Assembly: GCF_030144325.1 (NCBI RefSeq)
Contig: NZ_CP126307.1
Location: forward strand, 3,579,001-3,643,000
Source: Bosea vestrisii
GTDB lineage: Bacteria > Pseudomonadota > Alphaproteobacteria > Rhizobiales > Beijerinckiaceae
Direction: 5' to 3'
DNA length: 64,000 bases
In this document: piece after piece, positions 59,414-64,000 of the stretch
Layout: every line of letters starts with the position of its first letter
How positions within the stretch are numbered: position 1 is the stretch's first letter
The notes under the pieces: generated by a model
The model's input: only the letters and a program-made list of their open reading frames with translations
Database searches by the model: none
What the model was told of the DNA's origin: nothing
Made by a program: the position numbers and the translations under genes

Positions 59414-60724
59414 TCACGCGATCATCGGCGCGGCGGCGCGATTGGCCGGAGCCGGCATGCCCCGCTCGGCGATCAGGCGCTGGTAGAGCGCGAGATGCTG
59501 GTTGGCGCAGTCGACATGGCTGAGCGGCTTCTTGATGCCTGCACGCAGGCGCTCCCATAGCCCGGGCTCGCTCAGCGCCCGGGTCATGCAGTCGACGAGA
59601 TCCTCAGGGCTGCCGGAGCGGAAATGCAGTCCGTCGACCTCGTCGGTGATCTTCTCGGCCATGCCGCCGAGATTGCTGGAGAGGATCGGGCGGCCGTGGA
59701 AGAAGGCCTCCTGGATCACGATCGGCGAGTTCTCCCACCAGACCGAAGGCATCACCACCCAATCGACCGAACGCATCAGGTTCGGCATCTCATGGTTCTG
59801 GAAGGCGCCGCAGAAGCGAACGCGCCGCCCGGCCGCCTCGACCAGATCGGCGAACTTCTTCTTGTAGGCCTCCGGCTGCCTGTCGAGATTGCCGCCATAG
59901 ACCATGAGCACGCTGTCCTCGCCCCAGACCGAATCCGGAATGCGGGTGACGGCATCGAGCAGCATGTCGGCGCCCTTGTAGGGCGTGAGCTGGCCGAAAT
60001 AGGCAAAGCGCGAGCGCCGGCCGTTGGCTTCGGGCACCGGCCGCGGTGGCGCGACCTCGGCGACGTCGATGCCGTTCTCGATCACCGAGAAGCGCTCCGC
60101 GGCGAGCCCCCATTGCTGGTAGCGCTCGGCCAGGAAGCGGCTCGGCGAGACGAAATGGTCTGCGAGGTTGAGGATGCCCTTGATGAAGGTCTCGCGGGCG
60201 AGGAAGCGCGCCGGCGAAATGTCGGGGAAGCAGGCGTTGCAGTCGCTCGGCGAGGCCCGGTAGCAGAGCTTGAAAGCGCCGGTCTTCACCATCTGACCGT
60301 GGTGGTGGCAGATCGAGAGGTACTCGTGGAACGTCACCACGATCAATGCGTCCGGCAGGGTGTCGCGCACCGCGAACAGGCATTCGAGACCCAGCCCGAT
60401 GAAATGGTGGAAATGCACCACGTCGGGCTTCAGGTCGCGCAGCACGCGGACGAAGTCGCGCTCGATCTCCTCCGTTGCCCGGTTCGACAGCAGGAAGTGG
60501 TCGTACTCCTCGGCGTAGTAGAGCAGTTCGCCGCCGCGCTGGCGCAGGCTCATCAATGCCGTGCCGGCGTGGCGCGGCGTCGGCGCCCCGACACGGGCGA
60601 GGTAGTGGGTGTCCACCTCGGCCTTGGCCTGGAAGCCCTTGTGCAGGTTGTAGGAGGCGATCTCGGCGCCACCGAGCGAGAAGGAAGGGTGGCCGTGCGA
60701 GACGACGAGGATACGCATGCTCAT
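59414..60724 (-). CDS. Family 4 (GT-B) glycosyltransferase
   Basis: 436-residue retaining glycosyltransferase. N-terminal MRILVVSHGHPSFSLGGAEIASYNLHKGF, then FSVIENGIDVAEVAPPRPV and AYFGQLTPYKGADMLLDAV. The E-x7-E nucleotide-sugar motif is in ENSPIVIQEAFFHGRPILSSNLGGMAEKI. ATG 60724 overlaps the stop of the previous gene (ATGA). It is cytoplasmic and presumably builds a repeat unit for export. The truncated gene at the window end (63666 onward) has the same C-terminal layout (ENAPLVIQEAFQHRRPVIASNIGG), so the operon holds at least two related GT4 enzymes. Confidence 0.92.
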   Translation of the reverse strand: MSMRILVVSHGHPSFSLGGAEIASYNLHKGFQAKAEVDTHYLARVGAPTPRHAGTALMSLRQRGGELLYYAEEYDHFLLSNRATEEIERDFVRVLRDLKPDVVHFHHFIGLGLECLFAVRDTLPDALIVVTFHEYLSICHHHGQMVKTGAFKLCYRASPSDCNACFPDISPARFLARETFIKGILNLADHFVSPSRFLAERYQQWGLAAERFSVIENGIDVAEVAPPRPVPEANGRRSRFAYFGQLTPYKGADMLLDAVTRIPDSVWGEDSVLMVYGGNLDRQPEAYKKKFADLVEAAGRRVRFCGAFQNHEMPNLMRSVDWVVMPSVWWENSPIVIQEAFFHGRPILSSNLGGMAEKITDEVDGLHFRSGSPEDLVDCMTRALSEPGLWERLRAGIKKPLSHVDCANQHLALYQRLIAERGMPAPANRAAAPMIA

Positions 60725-62899
60725 CCTCTCATGTTGGAGATGGCCAGCGCCCAGCGCCGGTCGAAACTGGTACGGTCGGCGAGGTTGATCAGCGCGCCGA
60801 CATGGGGACGGGTCTCGCCGTCCTCGACGACATAGATCTCGACTTCCGGCACCCAGAGCGACGGCACGCCGTTCATCCTGAGCTTCAGGCAGAGATCGAG
60901 GCCCTTCTCGCCAGTGGTGAAGTAGCTGCGTGAGAAGCCGTCGACCTCGATGAAGGCGTTGCGCGACATCACACAGCATTCGGTCGCGCCGGCGGCGACC
61001 TCCATCGGCCCGAGGCTGCCGATCGCATCGAGCGGATAACCGACGAAGCGGTTGTAGACACGTCGCCCGGCGCCTTCGCCTTCGAGCCAGGCGCCGGCCC
61101 AGCGGATCGAATTGTCCTCGAACAGCAGGGTCGGGCTGGCGACGCAGTGCCCGCCGCGGCCGCGATAGGCGCGCTCCAGCCGCCCGAGCCAGCCCGGCAT
61201 CCGGATCTGGGCCGCGCCGGAGAGCAGCGCCACCGTCTGGAAGCGGCTGGCGCGGACGCCCGCCTCGAGCGCATCGCAGGTATCCTCGACGCCTTCGACC
61301 AGGACGAGCCGGACCTGGAGCCCGTAGAACCGCGCCAGCCGGCGCGCCTCGGCGCCGAGCCGGTCGAAGCTTTCGCCGGGGGCGGCAACGACGATCGGCA
61401 GCGGCCTGATCTCCGGATCGATCGCGAGCAGTGCGAACAGGCTGGAGAGCTCGCGCTGGCGATGATCGAGGCCGATCACCAGCCCCATGGCGGCGTCGGC
61501 GTTGAAGCTGCCGATATCATGTGTCTCGATCGCCTTGGGCGGCGGGATTTCGGCGGCTTGCAGGGCAGGAGCGATCTGCTTTTCGACGACGGCCGTGGCC
61601 GTCGAGGAGCGTGGATCGAGCAGGCCGAAGACCCGCTCCAGCGCGCGCCGCGCCGGGTTTCGGCCGGGTGAGAGCGGCAGGAAGGCCGGCCCGTGGCCCT
61701 CTATCTCGAATTCGAGATAGAGCGGCTGCCCCGGTTCGGGCAGCAGCTTGGGTGCGAAGACGATGAAGCCATGGCTGTTGCGCCGGCTCGCCATGGCCGG
61801 TCCGAAGCGCGGATCCTCGGCGAAGGCGGCGGTGACGTCCGGCCTGATGGCGCGTGTCCAGATCTTGTCGATGGCGCAGGACTGCGTGCCGCTGCGCAGC
61901 ACGACGTCGCCGGTGAGGCGGTCGGGATCGAACAGCCAGCCGATGATCAGGACGCCGGTGCCTTCGACGATGGTCGCGTCGTCGATACCGGCCCGCACCG
62001 GCTGGTCGAGGAAGGAGATGGTGTCGCGCCCGTCGAAGCGCTGCGAGGCCTGCTTCAGCTTCTCGGTCGTGGCAGCCGGCGCGGTGCCGCGCTGCAGCCC
62101 GTCGCGCAGATGGCCGGGCACGGTGATCTGTTCGAGCACAACATGGCGCTCATAGACCTCGAGCGCGCGCCAGCCGTCGGTGGCGCGGAAGAACAGCCGC
62201 TCGATTTCACTGGGATGGCGGATGGCGCAGTCTTCCAGCAGGCCGAAAAAGCCGCGCGCGCCCTCGCCGAGATCGTCGCGCTCGAAGGTTCCAGCTTCCA
62301 GCACGGCCGGCGAGAGCCCGCCATGCGCGACCAGCAGCTTGGTCCGCCCGGCGGTGAAATTCGCAGTCCAGCCCTGCACGAAGATGCCGTCGTCGAGAGG
62401 CCCCATGACCTCGACGAAGCCGCCCGGCTTGGCGACCGATTGCAGAAGCATGCCGACGGCACGCAGGCGCCGCGGGTTCGACTTGCCGGCGAGCAGCACT
62501 TCCAGCAGCCCGTCGACCACGGTCGGGAAAGCTTGGCCGGCCTCATCCGCGAGCGCGGCGAGGAAAGCCTGCAGCGGCATCGGCTTTGGCGCCAGGATCA
62601 GGCGCAAGGGTCGGCCGGGCCGGCCGAGCAGGATCGCGCCGGAACCGCGATCCGGTGACGGGGCAGGCGCGAGGCAGAGGAAGCCGACGGCCAGCGTGGC
62701 ATCGGCCTGCGGCCGGCGCCAGGTCAGCGCCATCGTCTCGACCTTGTTGCGCGGATTGCCGTCGACCGCGACCGGGACCTTGCCGGGGATCGCGTCGCAG
62801 GCGCTCATGACCAGGGATCGCGTTCTCACCGAGCGGCGTCCAGGCGACGGTCGGCGCCGGGGCGATCCTGGTCCGCTCGGGAATGATGACCTCGTTCAT
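60721..62899 (-). pseudogene. Large glycosyltransferase-like protein, apparent +1 frameshift near the start
   Basis: About 725 residues when corrected. The first 30 codons (MNEVIIPERTRIAPAPTVAWTPLGENAI) start at ATG 62899, just after the overlapping upstream stop. Then GGG on the plus strand at 62814-62816 has one base too many. Removing it gives a smooth NAILVMSACDAIPGKVPVAVDGNPRNK. The span is 3n+1. A middle region contains a GWLFDP-type beta domain (VLIIGWLFDPDRLTGDVVLRSG). The C-terminal half looks like a GT2 family: LPIVVAAPGE, GRGGHCVASPTLLFEDNSIRWAGAW, and ATECCVMSRNAFIEVDGFSRSYFTTGEKGLDLCLKLRMNG (acceptor-side block). If the indel is real, ATG 62808 may start a shorter protein. Confidence 0.72.
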
Positions 62900-62901
62900 G
62901 C

Positions 62902-63669
62902 TCACCTGCCCATCAACGTCACGGTAAGCGTGACGAAGGAGAGCAGCGCCGCGAGACCCGCGAGGAAGCCGAGCACGACGGTGACCTGCCGCAGCGGCGC
63001 TTTCGCTTCCTTGCGGATCGCGACGAGCCGGTCATCGAAGGCGCGCAGCGTCTGGTCGAAGCGCATCTGGAAAACGTCGAGCTCGGCGAGCCGTGCCGCG
63101 ATCGCGCCGTTGCCCTCGATCTCCTCCGATTGCCTGGTTTCAGCCTCGCGTTGACGGTGCTCCGCCAGCTGCACGCCGAGCTCGCCGACCTTGTCGAGCA
63201 GTTCCTTCTGGGTCAGCTGCGAGCGCCGCTGCAAGGCGATCAGCGCCTCGACGCGATCGAAAAAGCGGGCCAGCGGCACGGCGATCGCCGCCTCCGCCGC
63301 GAGCTCTGCCGGCGGCGGCAGGCGTAGCTCGAGTTCTGCCCCGGTGCTGGGCGAGATGCCGACGATGGTCAGCGCCTCGCGTGCCGCCGCGGTCCTGTCG
63401 TCGAGCTCCATGGCGAAGGCATGCTTGCCGTCGCCGATGCCGTTGCGGCGCAGGTCGATGCGGCTCTGATCGGCCACCGCCTCCTGCATCTTGAGGCCGT
63501 GGCGCATCAGGCGCACGGTCAGCCGCTCCTCGGGACGCGTCTCGTCCCAGATCCAGCCATGCAGCCGGTTGCCGTCGAGCGCATCGACGCGCCCATTCAG
63601 CCGGGCCGGGGTGACGTTCGCTTCGCTCACGGTCCCATCCGGACTGTGCATCGTCGTCATGCTGGTCAT
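62902..63669 (-). CDS. Coiled-coil membrane protein with GWxWD-type domain
   Basis: 255 residues. N-terminal domain of about 90 residues: LNGRVDALDGNRLHGWIWDETRPEERLTVRLMRHGL...SRIDLRRNGIGDGKHAFAMEL. This recurring module is common in alphaproteobacterial glycosyltransferases and is partly mirrored in the next gene. A predicted coiled coil covers roughly 140-215 (RRSQLTQKELLDKVGELGVQLAEHRQREAETRQSEEIE). One C-terminal membrane helix follows (VTVVLGFLAGLAALLSFVTLTVTLMG). Start overlaps the upstream glycosyltransferase stop (ATGA). It may be a scaffold or chain-length component for glycan assembly; no catalytic motif is visible. Confidence 0.75.
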   Translation of the reverse strand: MTSMTTMHSPDGTVSEANVTPARLNGRVDALDGNRLHGWIWDETRPEERLTVRLMRHGLKMQEAVADQSRIDLRRNGIGDGKHAFAMELDDRTAAAREALTIVGISPSTGAELELRLPPPAELAAEAAIAVPLARFFDRVEALIALQRRSQLTQKELLDKVGELGVQLAEHRQREAETRQSEEIEGNGAIAARLAELDVFQMRFDQTLRAFDDRLVAIRKEAKAPLRQVTVVLGFLAGLAALLSFVTLTVTLMGR

Positions 63670-64000
63670 GCCGCCTCCGCCAGTTTGAGTTGATCGAACA
63701 GGGCAAGGTGCGCCTGCGCGCAGTCGTCCATGCCGGGTTGGCGCGCGATGCCCTCGCTCAGGCGGCGCCAGAGCCCGTCTTCGCTCGCGGCGCGCGCCAT
63801 CATTTGCGCGAGATGGCGGGGATCGCCGGGACGGGTATGCAGTCCGTCGATGCCATCGCGCACCATCTCGGCCATGCCGCCGATATTGCTGGCGATCACC
63901 GGCCGCCGGTGCTGGAAGGCTTCCTGGATGACGAGGGGCGCGTTCTCGTACCAGATCGACGGCATCACCACCCAGTCGACCTCGGCCATCAGCGCCGGCA
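63666..64000 (-). CDS. Family 4 glycosyltransferase, C-terminal fragment (N-terminus beyond window)
   Basis: The last 111 or so codons of a GT4 enzyme; the frame is open to base 64000, so the gene is cut by the window edge and its start is not seen. VDWVVMPSIWYENAPLVIQEAFQHRRPVIASNIGGMAEMVRDGIDGLH contains the E-x7-E motif (ENAPLVIQE) and the donor-binding loop. Closely similar to the C-terminus of the glycosyltransferase at 59414-60724. Its stop overlaps the start of the coiled-coil gene. Confidence 0.9.
   Translation of the reverse strand, partial: PALMAEVDWVVMPSIWYENAPLVIQEAFQHRRPVIASNIGGMAEMVRDGIDGLHTRPGDPRHLAQMMARAASEDGLWRRLSEGIARQPGMDDCAQAHLALFDQLKLAEAA

Overview
The window is GC-rich DNA, dense in genes, from what is most probably a free-living alphaproteobacterium of the order Hyphomicrobiales (Bosea/Methylobacterium/Rhizobium-like). 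This is inferred from base composition, many binding-protein transporters (Liv, Dpp, Ugp, TRAP), the thiCOSG(F)ME order, a Ugp operon with a Pho-type box, a RuBisCO-like catabolic operon and an ATGA-coupled surface-glycan operon. I see no rRNA, tRNA, CRISPR array, prophage or insertion sequence. No gene-free stretch exceeds 300 bases.

Layout. 1-13.9 kb: a fused Liv permease, a Liv-type binding protein, an SDR, a ketopantoate-reductase-like enzyme and an isoaspartyl peptidase. These are followed by a MarR regulator and a peptide-type ABC importer, with the binding protein on one strand and creatininase-family enzyme, permeases, fused ATPases and a polysaccharide deacetylase on the other. A 16-bp palindrome lies between the two arms. 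13.9-16.9 kb: an OmpA protein with a long Pro-rich segment and two small proteins. 17-23.4 kb: a TPP riboswitch and a complete thiamin thiazole/coupling operon. 23.4-28.4 kb: a membrane glycosyltransferase-like protein, then an FAH enzyme, a PfkB kinase and a probable trans-3-hydroxy-L-proline dehydratase. 28.5-33.6 kb: a Pho box and ugpB-ugpA-(creatininase)-ugpE-ugpC. 33.8-45.5 kb: thiol redox genes, dTDP-sugar genes, anmK, two duplicated peptide-binding proteins behind a D-aminopeptidase, and small envelope proteins.

45.5-53.8 kb holds the most distinctive metabolic unit. It has a divergent LacI regulator with two GAACC/GGTTC palindromes, an SDR, a TRAP transporter, a VOC-fold protein, a RuBisCO-like protein that keeps the metal and phosphate ligands, and a DUF1537 kinase. 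It looks like an isoapionate-type sugar-acid pathway with an unexplained VOC member. 54.4-64 kb is a surface-polysaccharide operon: glycosyltransferases, two paralogous pyruvyl transferases, a secreted propeller-like protein, a coiled-coil membrane protein and a GSCFA protein.

Five genes are split by single-base frame changes, each in a mononucleotide run: the deacetylase, ompA, the dehydratase, ugpC and a glycosyltransferase. In every case the total length fits exactly one inserted or deleted base, and both halves are well conserved. Base-calling error is the first explanation to exclude. Three intergenic regions carry inverted pairs of a GC-rich palindrome, resembling BIME-type composite repeats.
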